This document shows, one piece after another, positions 21,501 through 36,500 of a stretch of DNA of 64,000 bases. The first letter of the stretch is position 1, and the number at the start of each line of letters is the position of its first letter. The notes beneath the pieces are model-generated. The model saw only the letters and a program-made list of their open reading frames with translations. It made no database searches and was not told the DNA's origin. The position numbers were made by a program, and so were the translations under genes. Source of the stretch: Tubiluchus corallicola (lineage: Eukaryota > Priapulida > Priapulimorpha > Priapulimorphida > Tubiluchidae); contig JAQGDQ010000224.1 of assembly GCA_030141605.1 (NCBI GenBank), positions 62,001-126,000 on the forward strand. The letters are read 5' to 3'.

Positions 21501-24500
21501 GTTTGAATATGTATTCTGATAATGCAATTTCTCTTATCTTAGCCATAGAAAATCAGTATTTGGTCAGGGAAAAGTCAGGGAAATTTATTTTAGAATTCTG
21601 TTGGAACCATGATTAAACGTGATGGAACTTGAATTGTTTCCTGTTCAAGACTGGCCATTCAGAAAAATAAAAATAAATGAAGATATTATTTTAATATTTG
21701 TATATACTTTGTTGCTATGTGGTTACATAGATTATTTGTTTTACAAGCCAAATCAATTGTCAGCATTGTGTAATAATCTATTTTGATGTTGTAACAATAA
21801 CAGATTTTTCTTGTAAATTAAAATTTATATTGACTTTTGTACCATTAAGAATCGTTCATGATTGAAGTGATGCTAAAGAAATTTCACATATAACACGATT
21901 ATTTAATCTGGTTTGGAAATTGTCATTGTGTAGACGTGATTTAATTTGAGGCAGCAGCATCATTTTTGTCAGTTTATAATTCCACTTTGTTTGTAAACGA
22001 GTGATTATTTTTTATAATGCATAGTGCCAAAGGTAGTATTGCAGCTATGATCAAAGTGGTCCAGGTGGCACTGTGATTGTGGTTGTGGTTGTGGTTGCGG
22101 TTGTTAACTTTATCAAAATTACTTTATATCACATTTATAACCTGTACAATAAAACTGACTTTGCACTTGTTGTATATGGATGTGTGCTAATACTCTTTAA
22201 ATTAAAGTATTTACAACAAGTAAAGGGTTGTTAGCTAAAGTTTTTAATGAAAGTTTGGTTTAGTAATAAATAATTTTGAATTAATTTATGTCTCTGGACT
22301 ATAATAGCCCTGCAATAGATCTTTAGTGCAAGGTGTAATGAAATTGTGCCATTTTGTGAGGTACTCCCCTATTTCAGTAAAAATTTGGAGTGATGATTTG
22401 CAGCTGCAAGCTGTTTTTATTTGCCACTCTGCTGCCGTTACAGCTCTTTCTATTCATCCTCACGGTCCCAACATTATCACTGCATCTAAAGATGGTACAA
22501 TGTGCGTATGCAATGTCGTAACCAAAGAGCAGACAGACAGGTAAGTACTTTTTGTCCAAGCAAGGTTTTAGGTCAGCTCAGTAGTATAATATAAAAAGCG
22601 TTTATTGTTGGGAATAATTTAAATTTAAATGCCAAAAGTAATTACTTATATTTCAGCATAGGTAAGGCCATTCTTATAAACACGTGTTTTTCTACCAAAG
22701 AATCTAATTTGGAACTAAGTGTTATTAGGACTAAACAAAATTTAACTTAAGTTCTGAGAAAAATCAGTTTAAGGTTAGAGTCATTTCTGATTTATTATTA
22801 GCTGAAATTTTAGTTGTCTGAGTTATAGTCAAGCAGTGCGTTACTGACTTGCTAGAACTGATAGAAACTAACTGAGTTATAGTCAAGCAGTGCGTTACTG
22901 ACTTGCTAGAACTGATAGAAACTAACTGAGTTATAGTCAAGCAGTGCGTTACTGACTTGCTAGAACTGATAGAAACTAACTGAGTTATAGTCAAGCAGTG
23001 CGTTACTGACTTGCTAGAACTGATAGAAACTAACTGAGTTATAGTCAAGCAGTGCGTTACTGACTTGCTAGAACTGATAGAAACTAACTGAGTTATAGTC
23101 AAGCAGTGCGTTACTGACTTGCTAGAACTGATAGAAACTAACTGAGTTATAGTCAAGCAGTGCGTTACTGACTTGCTAGAACTGATAGAAACTAACTGAG
23201 TTATAGTCAAGCAGTGCATTACTGACTTGCTAGAACTGGTAGAAACTAACTGAGTTATAGTCAAGCAGTGCGTTACTGACTTGCTAGAACTGGTAGAAAC
23301 TAACTGAGTTATAGTCAAGCAGTGCGTTACTGACTTGCTAGAACTGATAGAAACTAACTGAGTTATAGTCAAGCAGTGCGTTACTGACTTGCTAGAACTG
23401 ATAGAAACTAACTGAGTTATAGTCAAGCAGTGCGTTACTGACTTGCTAGAACTGATAGAAACTAATTGAGTTATAGTCAAGCAGTGCGTTACTGACTTGC
23501 TAGAACTGATAGAAACTAACTGAGTTATAGTCAAGCAGTGTGTTACTGACTTGCTAGAACTGATAGAAACTAACTTTGCCAACTTCTCTCATTTGAATTC
23601 AGCTGTGGGAAGGAGTTTACAATTCTCTACACAATTTAAATGCCCTAATCTTAGCTCTAACCCTGTCCTTAACTCTAATCCAACCCTAACCCATACCCTC
23701 ATCTTAATTCTAATCTTAACCCTAATCCTAATCTGCTGCTGGAACAAATTTCTTGTGTAAGGGGAATTGTAAAATTTAGCCCAGTTGTGTATTAATCGGT
23801 GTATGTTAAATTGTTATGTATTGCAGGATATGTGTGGCTGAAACTGTCATTAATATCGTTGTATCAATGGCACAGTCACAGTTTATTACATCATCAGATC
23901 AGTCAGTGGTTATCTGGAATGCTTATCAGTTGTATAAGCTGCTGACAAATGTAAGGTAAATATTAAATTTAATATTTTATGTTACGTTATTAGAACAATA
24001 GACTTACATTGAAAACCATTGTCAAGACCACTATTTCGAGTCGCCATGTATACATAGCTCACAGGGTATCCTACTGCATTACTGTCATATTCCAAATAGA
24101 AATTTTCTTGAATATTTGAGTGAAACAATTGTTTCAAACTTGATTAAGTTTTAGACAGACAAACACAGGTGCTAGCAAAAGGGAAATTTTGGCTTAAAGG
24201 CGGCACTGTGGTATTAAATTTTCATAAACATTCCTGTCTAACAATGGCAATACACTGGATATTATATCATCATCTCAGGCAAGAGAATACCTGAGAGCTC
24301 TTCTAGAATTGTAAATGTAAGTTCGAATACAGCAAAATATGTTTTTTAAGTTTTTGCAGGTTTCTTGATGCTATTCGTATATTCTTAATACTTCAGTACA
24401 TCAGTAGTCGTGCTTGACTTTCAAAGAGAACAACTTTCTTGTATGATTTGTGTAACTGTCTTTGTCATTGCTAAAAGTGCTTAAGCATTTCTAAAGACAA

Positions 24501-27500
24501 TTAAGCATTGCAATGTCTGATGTAATCAATACTTGCATTTGATAATGGTGTTCTTATTTTGCATTTTTTTTCAAGAAAAAACAAAAACAAGTGAAACAAC
24601 CTAAAAATTTGTTGTATTTTTCTCTTCTCACTAATTTGATGTCCTTTCGTGTTTTCCGTTGTAGCCACAGAACTGATTTTGTACAATTGTTGAACAGTCC
24701 ACATTATCCGAATAGGCTTGTGTTATTGTGCGAAGATTATGCTGTACGTTTGGTTTCCCCTCAGACTGGTGATATAATTACGACTCTACTATTAGACTCA
24801 ACTGTCGGGTTACAAGAGTGTGCACACCTTATTACCAAAGGTGGATCTAAGTTTTAATTTTATTTATAATTTAAATAAATCTACTTATTTTTACTAATTC
24901 TGTAGAAAGATTATTTTTATTGATTTTCTCCCTTAGTATTTGTTCATTTATTTTATTTTATTTCATTTATTACACAATCCATATTCATAATACGCATGCA
25001 ATCTCCTTACATCAGACAGAGGATCTCGTTTTCTGTTTTTTGATGGCAAGTTTTATGAGTCATGCCACATGCCTTTGTTTTGCAAAATTCTTTCCTTTGG
25101 AAAAACAAGAATGGAGTCATGTAAAAAGATTGGATAACTAGCCGAATGATGATGACAAAGGTGAGATAATTAAAACGGGGTGACGATGATGATGGCGTCA
25201 ATGATAATGATAATGCCATTCTTTTTTAAAACAGCCGACTTCTATCATACGTCGTTTGAAGCTTTGCAGGTTTTTTATTCTGTTATTTTTGAAAATGCAT
25301 CTATTGTAAAAGTCATTTTGTGATCTTGTGCCGGAATCCAGCTTTTAAGAACAGGATGTACTCAATGTGATTGTTTATGATGAGACCAGAACCTGGTTTA
25401 TTGCACCTCTAAATTGAGACATTAAATCAACAAAGCTACCTTAACCATGTACGAATCAGAATGCGCTTCTTCGACAAAACTCCCCAGAACAACAAGACCG
25501 GCTCTCCCACTAGGCAATCTAGGCAGTTGCTTAGGGCGCCAAATTCCGGAAGTACTTCTTTATATTTAAATTTTGTATAAATAATTAGTTTAGTATATGT
25601 GTAATTCGTTAAGTGCACAATGAACTAGTTGCATTATTTTCCTGTCGAAAGTAATGATTTATCGATACCAGAAAGTGTTTTTCCATAGCAAAACATTCTA
25701 TTCTTGCTTTATCTGGTTTCCTAAGATTACGTCATTTCTGACATTACGTCACTCGGACATTACTGGCATATTACTCAAAACAGTTGCAGTTTCTATATAA
25801 GTACATATAGAATGACTCTTCATTAATAAAAAAATCTTCTATTTTTCTAAGCTTTTGTCTAATTACGGCAGAGCAGATAACACTATAAGAATCGAAGTCT
25901 TTAGAATGAAAGGCAGGCAACGAAAGGCAAAAAAAAGCTACTGAGTCATATAGAGTACAATGGTGTCATAAACCAAAATTCAATTTCAAGCAATTATAAA
26001 TGCAATTTCAAATTCAGTCAGCAGAAGCTGTAGATAGGTAAGTAACTTAAGTACACATGCATGCGTGGTGGCGACCCTGGGGGAAGAGGTTGACCGGCGA
26101 AGAGAGGGTGTTAAAAACATTTTTGGCTAGGGCGTCAAACTATCTATTGAGTATTCACTGACCAACCTCGATGGTATTCTTAAAGCAAAACTAGGACCAA
26201 TGTTAAACTGTAGGTCAAAACAATCTACTCTTTAAAATATTGAAAGGAAGCATTGTCAAAAATGACTTGCATGAAAGAAATATTATCACACAAACAGTTT
26301 CATGTTCGCGCCACTAGTTCTTCGCTGTTACATGCATTTCGCCATTCATCATTAGACGGGCACTAGTGCCTGCATTTCGGAACGCCTTGCCCAAAAGCAG
26401 GTGCTGCACCTCTCTGTTCAGATGTGTTAGTTTCTGATGAACAACACACGTTTGACAGCTCATGCATGAACACAGTGGTAAATTTGAAATTTGAATTCTT
26501 ATCTTAATTTGCCGCCGAGTTTTAGTACAACACACTGAATATGTACACTTTACAGTAGTGCTGTACCTTCATTTTCGCTTTCTCAAACATGTGCAACATG
26601 CTCATGGAATGTCTTTGATGTTGAAAATTATGTTAGTTTGTGATGTCATCAGTAGTTGGGCTCACCTGCCATTAGTTAAGTTTTTAATCTATTCTTTAAT
26701 AATCAGAAGCTCTTTTACAATATTAATTGTGTTAAAATGTATACTTTTTATCGTACTTGAAAATGGGGTAGTATACGAAAAATCGTCCAGTCTTCCTTTA
26801 GCTTCAGTCATCAAGCACACACTGTGACCACTCCACTGTTCACGGGTTTTGAGAATGTTAGCATTCATTACCATGATGTTTTTTATCCTGTCTATTTTAG
26901 CATGGAGGTGTCCAACTATGCTTTCTAATAGGCATTACTCCTTTATTTGTAGAACTGCTCTTCGTACTCTTGGACGACGGTGCTATTGTACAAGCCAGTA
27001 GCGCAACGAATCCATGTAACATCCGTCACAAATGGTACTGTCCCGCTGATGGTAAGAACTAAATTGCTTTTTCGTGATTCTGATTTCTTAAATCTGTGTT
27101 TATTTGTAGTGTTTAGCTATGCATTAGAGTTCTGACTCTAAGGAGCATCCAGAGATGTGAAAGGAATTCCCTGGGGAAAGTCAACAAAAATGTCTTGAAA
27201 AAACGGGAACATTAAAGTTTTCTGGCCTGGCAACTATTAAGATTTAAACCCAATTCAAAACTTGTAGTTGACTGTCAAGTTGTGCCTGTGAAAGACCAAC
27301 TGTACCGCCAGGCAGAAGTTGATAGATGTCATCATCCTGATGTGTTACCATGAAGGTCAGGTTTCTGTAAACTGCCAAATATGGTGGATTCTCTGATGAA
27401 ATGATTTGAGAAAGTGACAAATACTCACAGAGCCACATTATATACTGAAAATTACGAGAGTGATTAAAATGAGTGTTTTGAATTATAAGAAAAATGTGTG

Positions 27501-30500
27501 TATTCATTCATTTTTATGCATTCGTGCAACTAATTTGGACGAGAGTATAGTAATGTTTATTTCATGTTTGTTTTACAGATAAATACAGTTGTGTTACTGG
27601 TTATGAGTATAGGATATTGGGGCAGCCCAGAGAAGCTGATCTACCATATTTTACTTTCTTAGATTATGACATTCCTACTCTATTGCTAGCTGGAAGGAAA
27701 TCTGGCGACGTTGCAACACTCATGCCCGGCAGCGGTGTAATTAAATTCACAATCCAGGTTTATGATTTTTACGTAATGTTTGACCATCTGTTTGTCTGTC
27801 TGTGCGATAGTCACACGTGTTTAGTGACGTTGATATAATTTTGTACTGGTGGCCAACGAGATAAGTTTGTTATTAAAGTGCTCAGTGTTAATATAATGTT
27901 TTATTTTGGCTGTGTACTCATCAGTTTTTCTGACAAACAAACATGAAGCAGTAGTATATGTGATTTTATTCTGTAAATTGTACCACTTGAGTCTTGAATG
28001 CACAAGCTATATATGATTAGGCAATCTGCTTGATTGGCGGTGGAATCATTAGAAACCATGGATTTTGATTTTAAACACTGAACTGCATGAAAATAAACAC
28101 ATTCCGATTTAGTGATACAAAAATGCTAATATTTTTGCATTGTATTTTTGTTGATTAAAACTACTAAGTTTAAGTTACAATGTATTAGTTGTGGAGTGAA
28201 AGAATTTGTTATGCACAAGTTATTCACTTAGCTATAGCAAAGCAATTACCTGTTTGTTTATCGTTTTGAGAAAGAAAATTGCTACTCAAATGAGAATAGC
28301 TGGAAAAAGATGGTTCTCTCTTCATGCAACATAGCTGTCAGAAAACTGTGGCATCTCGGAACATGTAGATATATACTATCATTTGTAGATGATATTTTGC
28401 CTCCTCGTAAACAGTTCCAGAAGCGATTTACTAAGTAATAGTAAATCGATTTACTTAAATAATAGTAATCACCTTATTCGTTATTTTGCTCAGCAAGCTC
28501 AGTATTGTTCCACTTCTATTGTGGAATATAATTTAGTGTCAATCTCTAACCAATACGGAATTGATCGTTCTTCCAATGAGTTTAGATCAAAGGTACTACG
28601 TCTCATTACTGATAAAATGCTTAATATCTCTGCCAATCAGCTGGCAGTTGTTACATTCATAAAGGAAATTTTATAGACAAGAAGCCAATTATTTTTATTT
28701 CTTTAGGAAGTCTCAATTATATGAAGTATTAAATTATTTGACCATTTGCTGAGACAGTAATTATAAGACAAATTGTTGCAATGGTTTTTTTATTATTATT
28801 TTTTACTCTGCTTTAACAAATAACAAACCGTTTTTCCTTTAGTATGTACAGCTTGAACTAACTTATATCATAATTCTTATCATGTGTTGTTTTTTTTTTG
28901 GTATTTGTTGTACCGTATAAGAGTACGAATAAATGGTATAAATAAATAAATAATGGACTATATTTACTAGCATGATTTTCAGGCTCATGACGGAAGAGTG
29001 ACTGGAATTGTTTCAAACGCTGATGCAGATCAAATCTTAACAATTGGAGAAGGTAATATGCGAGCTCACCATAATTGTTGCATATATGCTTAAGTGAGAG
29101 TCCAAACCTTTTGAAAAGTTACGCTTATTTCAATGTTCGCAAAAAATGTTAGAAGGATTTAGTAATAAAAATGCAATAAGTGCCTCGTGTAGTTTGTAAA
29201 ATCACTTTAAATTCGTGATCACTTCTTGCTTGGACGCTCCTGTTTTCAATGCCCATTCTGTTTCCAATGACACCATTCGTTGTGAAGAAAAGTTCCGCAC
29301 TGTCGATCTTTGTCAAAAGTATAATAAGTTTTTACAAAAAAATTAAATAGCTAATTTTGTAATATTTTTGCGTGAACATTAGGTAAGCTGCAGAAGGTTG
29401 AACTAGTTTATGCAATGCTTCTTTACATAAAAGTCATGATGTCTCCCATTTACGTCATAATTTTCAAGTATTATGCAACCACCACGCCTGAAAATTTTTA
29501 TTCAGAGGTAGTATATTTTAAATTTATGCTGCATAGGTAGTTCTTTGCAAATTTCTTTGTTATATTTTTCTAAGTTTAAGAGATAACAGTAAAATGAACC
29601 CAATATGCTGTGTGACTTGTTCTTTCCTTTAATTAAAAAATAATTTAGATATCCCGAAAGTGCATTAGAGCATCAGTATTCTTCCTTTAATTTCAGAGGC
29701 ACCTGTTTGACCTCTTATTGGTTAATGTCAAGGTGTAAATTGTTTAAACATCTCCAGTAATCTTTTATTGAAACTATTACATGATAATTGATATATTAGT
29801 AAAAAAGGTGGAAGCAAAATGGTTAAGTATGACAAACCAGCTCTGCAATTTCTTTCGTTAGAACCAAGTTTATTTTGATAAGTTAAATTCTAATCTGTTG
29901 TTTTGTAGTTCAGTTTGTGCCTTTGTATCAATATTATATTATTTATGGCTTTATTTATAGTTTGATAATGGCTATAGTAACTAAAACGATCATCGCTCAA
30001 TAAACATGGTGGTTCCTAGAAGCTGGTTCTTTCGTATATTCCTATTTGTTAATACATTTTGTCATTTAGATATGTTGATAAAGACATGGAGAGTTTACAT
30101 GTTTGCAGAGGAAATGCTGTCATTGGTTCAAATCATCTCCTGTGTACATCAACCGATAAACGTGGCATATCTTTTTAGACTGACCGCTGTTGCTTTTAAT
30201 GATCATGAAGGAGCAAATTTTTCTCTCTGTTTATATGATGTACAGAGTTCAGGTTTGTGTGAGTTGTCTTACAATCAGTGCTTAAAGTGTATTTAGGTTT
30301 GTGTGAGTTGTCTTACAATCAGTGCTTAAAGTGTATTCAGGTTTATATGAGTTGTTTTACAATCAGTGCTTAAAGTGTATTCAGGTTTATATGAGTTGTT
30401 TTACAATCAGTGCTTAAAGTGTATTCAGGTTTATATGAGTTGTTTTACAATCAGTGCTTAAAGTGTATTCAGGTTTATATGAGTTGTTTTACAATCAGTG

Positions 30501-33500
30501 CTTAAAGTGTATTCAGGTTTATATGAGTTGTCTTACAATCAGTGCTTAAAGTGTATTCAGGTTTGTATGAGTTGTCTTACGATCAGTGCTTAAAGTGTAT
30601 TCAGGTTTGTATGAGTTGTCTTACAATCAGTGCTTAAAGTGTGTTCAGGTTTGTATGAGTTGTCTTACAATCAGTGCTTAAAGTGTATTTATTTAGGTAT
30701 TTATCTCATGGCGTACAGAACAAGAAACAGCTAGGAGGTCTGGGAGAGCACTAAAAGCAGCCCTGGTAGGGTTTGGAACTCATATTTTCCTTGATTTTAG
30801 GCTTTTGGGTCAAAAACTTCAGTTTAGCAAGCAATTTTTCAACCGTTTTTTGCCGTTAAAAATACAAAATTTAGGTATTAATTTAAAAACAACAATAGCT
30901 TTTTAATCAGTGAATTAAGAAGTTTTCATCCACTACATTTTGTACTTTACCCGCTATGAGTCTTGGCCAATTCAAACCATTTAACTGCGAGGAATCACTG
31001 AGCAAAAAAATGTACAGCAAGGTGCACTAACTCCAATTTACATGTTGAAATACTTCTGCCAAAGACAATCACGCTGCTCACGCCAACTGATTATAGCTAA
31101 ATTTTGCTACACCTAACTACACCAAATCTAAAGTAAAAAAAGTTACTAGGCGATAAATTGAGTTTGCTCATTATTTTTGTGCCCCAATTTCTTAAGAAAC
31201 ATTTTTCTTTTTTCCTGAAAAGTTGCAACTACAACGAGGTACCCATTGTTATCGTCTACAGTTCAATTTTATTGACCGGAAAACCGAAATTGTGCTACTA
31301 ACATGTGTTACAGATAGGCTTATAGATAATTAAATGGTAATAAAACTAAATATGTGACCCGGTGAGACATTTTTTTAGGTGCAGGATCTGTACCTTTAGG
31401 TTCCGGGTCTTCGACCCTGACAGATCCAGTGTACAATAAATACTCACTTTATTACACTAATGTTTCTAGCAAAATGTGACTTTAAATACGTCATCGTTAA
31501 ACGAAATCTGTGCCGTCTATAAAATGCACTGTAAAGGTATCGACATTTTTCCAGGGATAAATTATAAAAGTCGATGTTTCTCAGTTCATATAAACCCAAT
31601 ATTTTGTGAGTTTCATTCCTTGGAATTATTTATTATTGTTTACTAAGCTGTTAACTAAGATGGTCAGTGCCAGCTCATGTATAGGCACTGCAGAACTGTA
31701 ATGCCCCCTATTTTCATTTGATATTATCGACAACATTCAGTATAATGAGTCTTTTTCTTTGAATTCTTTCTTTATCCTTGTAAATCCTTGTACGGAACCA
31801 GAGCACGTGACGGAACTGTGCACTTCACAGCTTCAGCACTGGGCACGTCAGAGTTCCAGCGACGCAGAATTTCTCTGTTGTGCGCATGCGGCCATGTCTG
31901 AGATAAGAAGCTGCATGCTAGATGGAGAGAGCACTCACTCATACAGTGCCTAGTAGTATTTTTTTTACTGTTGTAGTTAAAAACAGTGTACTGTTTACTT
32001 CAGCTCTTTATCATATTCTTGAATGTGATAAAGTGTAGAATTAGATCATTATCATGCTTCCGCCTATTCTATTTAATTCATAGCTTCTTTTGGTTATTTT
32101 ATTTTACAGAAAGTTTAATTAATTTAATCATGGTGTCCTTGCATCCTCGTACAAGACTGTGCAATATTCGTTTTACACAATATTAAAACAATGGCTAATA
32201 TTAAAACAATGGTTAAACATTCAGCTACGAGCCACCATTGAAGGTGGTAAAAAGTAACTGCTTATCATAACGATGTTGCGGTTATAATTAAGTCTTTTTC
32301 TGTCATTAAACAGTCTTAAAATCCATTTCTAAAGCCTATACTACATCAAAGGTTCCAGCATTCAGTGTCCAGTGTCTATAGCATTCACCGGGTGACACAA
32401 CACAGCGTCTGGCATTCGATTGCCATGTTGTTCGCAGGAATACGAAATGGACCATAAACAAATTCAGTTATGCAACGTTTTCTTTTCCTTGATGCTTATT
32501 CAGAAAAAAATTTGCAAGTACAGCATTGGCCGGTTTAACAACAGGTACTGAATGCTGAATGTCACGCCCTTAAATATTAGAAACAGTTTCTATTTTCCAG
32601 CATCTGGTTTATAGTTTCCGCTGCAAAAACCTCTGGTTTCATTTCTCATTGACAATATACACGTTTTAGTTCTTGCTTCTAGATTTTGAGCATGGATGCT
32701 TCCAAACGCCGAATATCATGGTGTATTGTAAGCTTAATATGGATTTTTTTCCACTAATAGGGGTTTATAGTAATGTTTTTCTGTGAAAGCAAATGCATCT
32801 ATCAACCCCACATATACGTGGCAACAGTTTCTTAGTTTCAAAGCAAAATCATGTAATAAATGATATCTCATGCCCCGTTGAACAGTAAATGTAGTATCAT
32901 TAACTCAGTGTACTATGCAGTTTTGAAATTTGTTGAATTCCAGTTTTTAAATGTAGAAATACTTCTTAAAGAGTAAAGGCGAATTCACATTTTTCAGTAC
33001 GATACGATCATGCTTCTACAATGGATCATACTGCTGATATCATAGCCATTTGTTGCTGCGAAAGACTGGACATTGTAGCTACTGCAAGTCTAGATGAAAC
33101 TATTCGCATTTGGACAAATGACTGTGTGTTACTGAGGTGCTTGTTTTACTTTAGATCGTTTAGGTTTGATTGAAGCATAATTGATTTTCAATAATTGACT
33201 TTCACGTACGATTTTGATCCATATTTTCAATAGTCGAACATAGATTTGTCATGAAAAATGCATATTTTTAATGTCCTGTGGCATATGTCATGTTGCATAT
33301 GGTTTCATTATAGAATGTTGGTTTTGAAGGAGACGCCAACTTGCTTAGCGTTCCGTAATGATCACGGAGATCTAGTTGTTGGTATCGGACAGTTTCTTTA
33401 TACAATCCCGCATTCAGAATGTAAGTATAGTGTAATATATCTGCTTCCGATGTTTTGTGAAAAATGACTAACGCAAGAAAACACTCGAATTAAAACTAAA

Positions 33501-36500
33501 AATCGAAAAATAAATGAACTTGAGTGCAGTCAATTATAGCGTTATAGTGCTATATATAGCTGATAAGTTTAGTTGTTGCTAGGACTTCAGTGCACATTTA
33601 TGTAAATCCATGTGTTTGGCAGCTCAGTCAATTACGGGCATTTTGGTGATTAGATATTGTACCCGCTATGTGTACAATACCTGCAATGTTTTTACTGTAA
33701 GATGTGTTTGCATTAATGTAGATTTGCCGGAAGATATGTGCACTGACCTCACAATACCTTATGATGGAGAGAAATTACTGGAAAGCAAACCCATACCTCT
33801 ATTGCCTGATTTAGATGCTTCTACAATGAAACGCCTTGCCGTGCGGCATTCATTCATCACTCGGTACGACTTGTAATCAAACAGTCACAACCTGATATTG
33901 ACTCACATGTATTTGAGCACAAAATAATCTACCCACCAGAGCCTGCTGTGTAGATCAAATGTATTGATTGTCTACGAGACGTCTGATGCTAACGTCTCTT
34001 GTACAAGTAGTCTAATGAGTGATTGTGTGTTAAAAGGTTAATAAGCTTGAATCTACTTTAGGAAATTTATATTCTCTTTGAAGGGTGAAAAAATGTGTGA
34101 ATTCTAAATTATAATTATATTAAAATTAAAATTAAATTAATAATAATAATTCAAGGGATGTGACCATTTTTATGACAATTTGTTTTGTTAAGGGTGAGTT
34201 TCTCTAAGTTAAATAAGCATTTAAACAGCCATGGCTGTAGGGATTTGATAGGTTATGTTGGTCTTAAAAATTGTATCACTGGTTATCAAGTGAAAAATAT
34301 TAAGCATTTTTTGATGGATTTACATTTTGCATGTTGCTTGAAGATCGACTAACAAACCTATACCAAACACACACTTTGTTGTTGGAAAAGCGTAATAAGT
34401 ACTACCTTTTAATCAAATAACTAAACTAAACTAACTAAAACTTTCAGTTTTTCTTTCTGGTAGTCCTTTACTAAGTTATGACAGAACATTATCACAATTG
34501 ACCTGGTACAACAATATATTGGCTCATCTAACTAAGCGCTTCAATTATTTTAATTAACACTTGGAATGTATATTTTGTGATGGACTTGTTTTTCCTGCCA
34601 AACAGCACTACTATAAAATCTTACAACTTGGTGCAACCCAATCACTTGTCTATATTTGGCGGCTGTTATTTCAATAAATCGCTTTAAAAAAATGTTTACC
34701 ATTGTCGTTTTGTATAGCTGTTGATTTTTCAGTATTCTGTTTACTTTAAAGGTACTTGGAATTTGAGGATAAACTTACGCAAGAGGAAAAAGCAGAACTT
34801 GCAAAAGAGAAGCAATGCAAAGCTGATGTAATCTCTAATTATTGATTTAATTATTGTTGGTTAGTTAATTAATTTTGAGTGCCAATGCTGTTCATAGCTT
34901 CGTTGTATCTGTATTCTTGCTATACAGTAGCTTTACTTGGTTTAAACTGTATTTATTAGTACACAGAAAATTGAAACAGTACATACATGAGCAGTTTAAA
35001 TCAATTAACGGCATTAAGTGATTGGCTAACAGGTCTATAAAGAAATAACCTATATAAAAGTGTCTCGCGTGAAGATAGTCACAGTGTTAAAAATCATTGA
35101 GAAATATGTTTCTGTTGGAAAGGCATAATTCTTCTTTTAGCAATTTTTTTTCACTATTGCTAACAGGCCAAAAATTGATTCACATATGTTTAGGAAGTTC
35201 TCTTGCATGTTTTCCCTTAGGTGTGTGTTATTTATAATGGATGTCATGGCTTTCTTTAGCAATACATATATGTGTGCGTGCGGGCGTGCATGCGTGTGTG
35301 TGTGTACTATCTTTATTCGCATATTGCCACACATGTGCACTCACAAATAAATGCAAATAATACAATAATATTACAATTGATAATACAATAAAATGGGTTA
35401 ATATATATAAATAATTAATTAGTTGACAATGTTAGTAATGTATTTTTAATTTCATTGAGGGTGAAACCGGGAATTTCTATTTCTTTTAATGTTGACCAAG
35501 AATACATTACCATTGTTAAACGTTGATGCTTCATTTTAATGTGATGTCCTTTGCTTTTTTATTTTTCTTGATGATATCTTAAATCTGATACATTCAATGT
35601 TAACGAACACATGTTCTGGAGAAATGGAAAAATAAATCGTATTGTATCAGCACTCAATGTTGTTTTAGTAAAATAACAGTTGGTGCAGCATTGTTAACTG
35701 CTGTGGCATTGTTGTTGACTTTGTTAGAGAGTCTGTTATTATTTCATAATATAGTAAAACTTGGTATATCAGACAAACGATCATTTTCTTTTAAGTCGTA
35801 ATTGTGTTCCTCTGATTTGTAGAAAAGTAATAAGTTTTTGTGTGGAAAGTTACTTCAGTATAAGATATTACTGGAGCTACGATCCGTATCTGCTTGGAAG
35901 ACCATGTATATTTATTCAAGCAGATCATTTCTTAAAAAAACCAGTAAAATGCAACTGAAGTTTCTGGCTTTTTTCCTGTCAAAATTGCAGTATGTTACAT
36001 TTAATTACTGTTCATTCATTGGTTCTTTGTTTGTGTCATTTAAAAGAAGACAGGATGATTTTTCATATACTACCCCATTTTTAAATCCGATAAAATTTAT
36101 ACATTTTAACACAATTAATACTGGTAAAGCGTTCCTGGTACTTAAATTATGGATTAAAAACTAAATTAATTATACAATTTTCAATAGCAAAAATATTCCA
36201 CAAGCGTGTTGCATGTGTTTACGAAAGCGAAAATTGAAGCACAGTGCTACTGCAAGATTTTCAATGTGTTGTACTAAAACTAGGCAAGTTTTAAGATAAA
36301 AAGATTTACAGCTGTGCTTACGCATGAGCTGTCGAATGTACACAGTTCATCACATACTAACACATCTGAACTCAGAGGAACAGCACCTGTCTTTGTGCAA
36401 TGCGTTTCTGAAATGCAAGGTGCTACTGCCCATCTTACATGGCAAAATGCATGTAATAGCAAAGAACTAGTGGCGCGAATGCGAAATTGTGTTTGTGTGA

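Noticed and set aside
22764-23573. CRISPR-like array
   Set aside because: The 54-bp units are contiguous, with no unique spacers, and the genome is eukaryotic.
22764-23582. 272-residue antisense protein with 18-residue repeats
   Set aside because: It is a nearly exact DNA minisatellite inside an intron; no start context, domain or splice partners. Kept only as a finding.
26314-26874. Short open frames on both strands
   Set aside because: They lie in the inverted family B MITE; equivalent frames are broken in the other copies.
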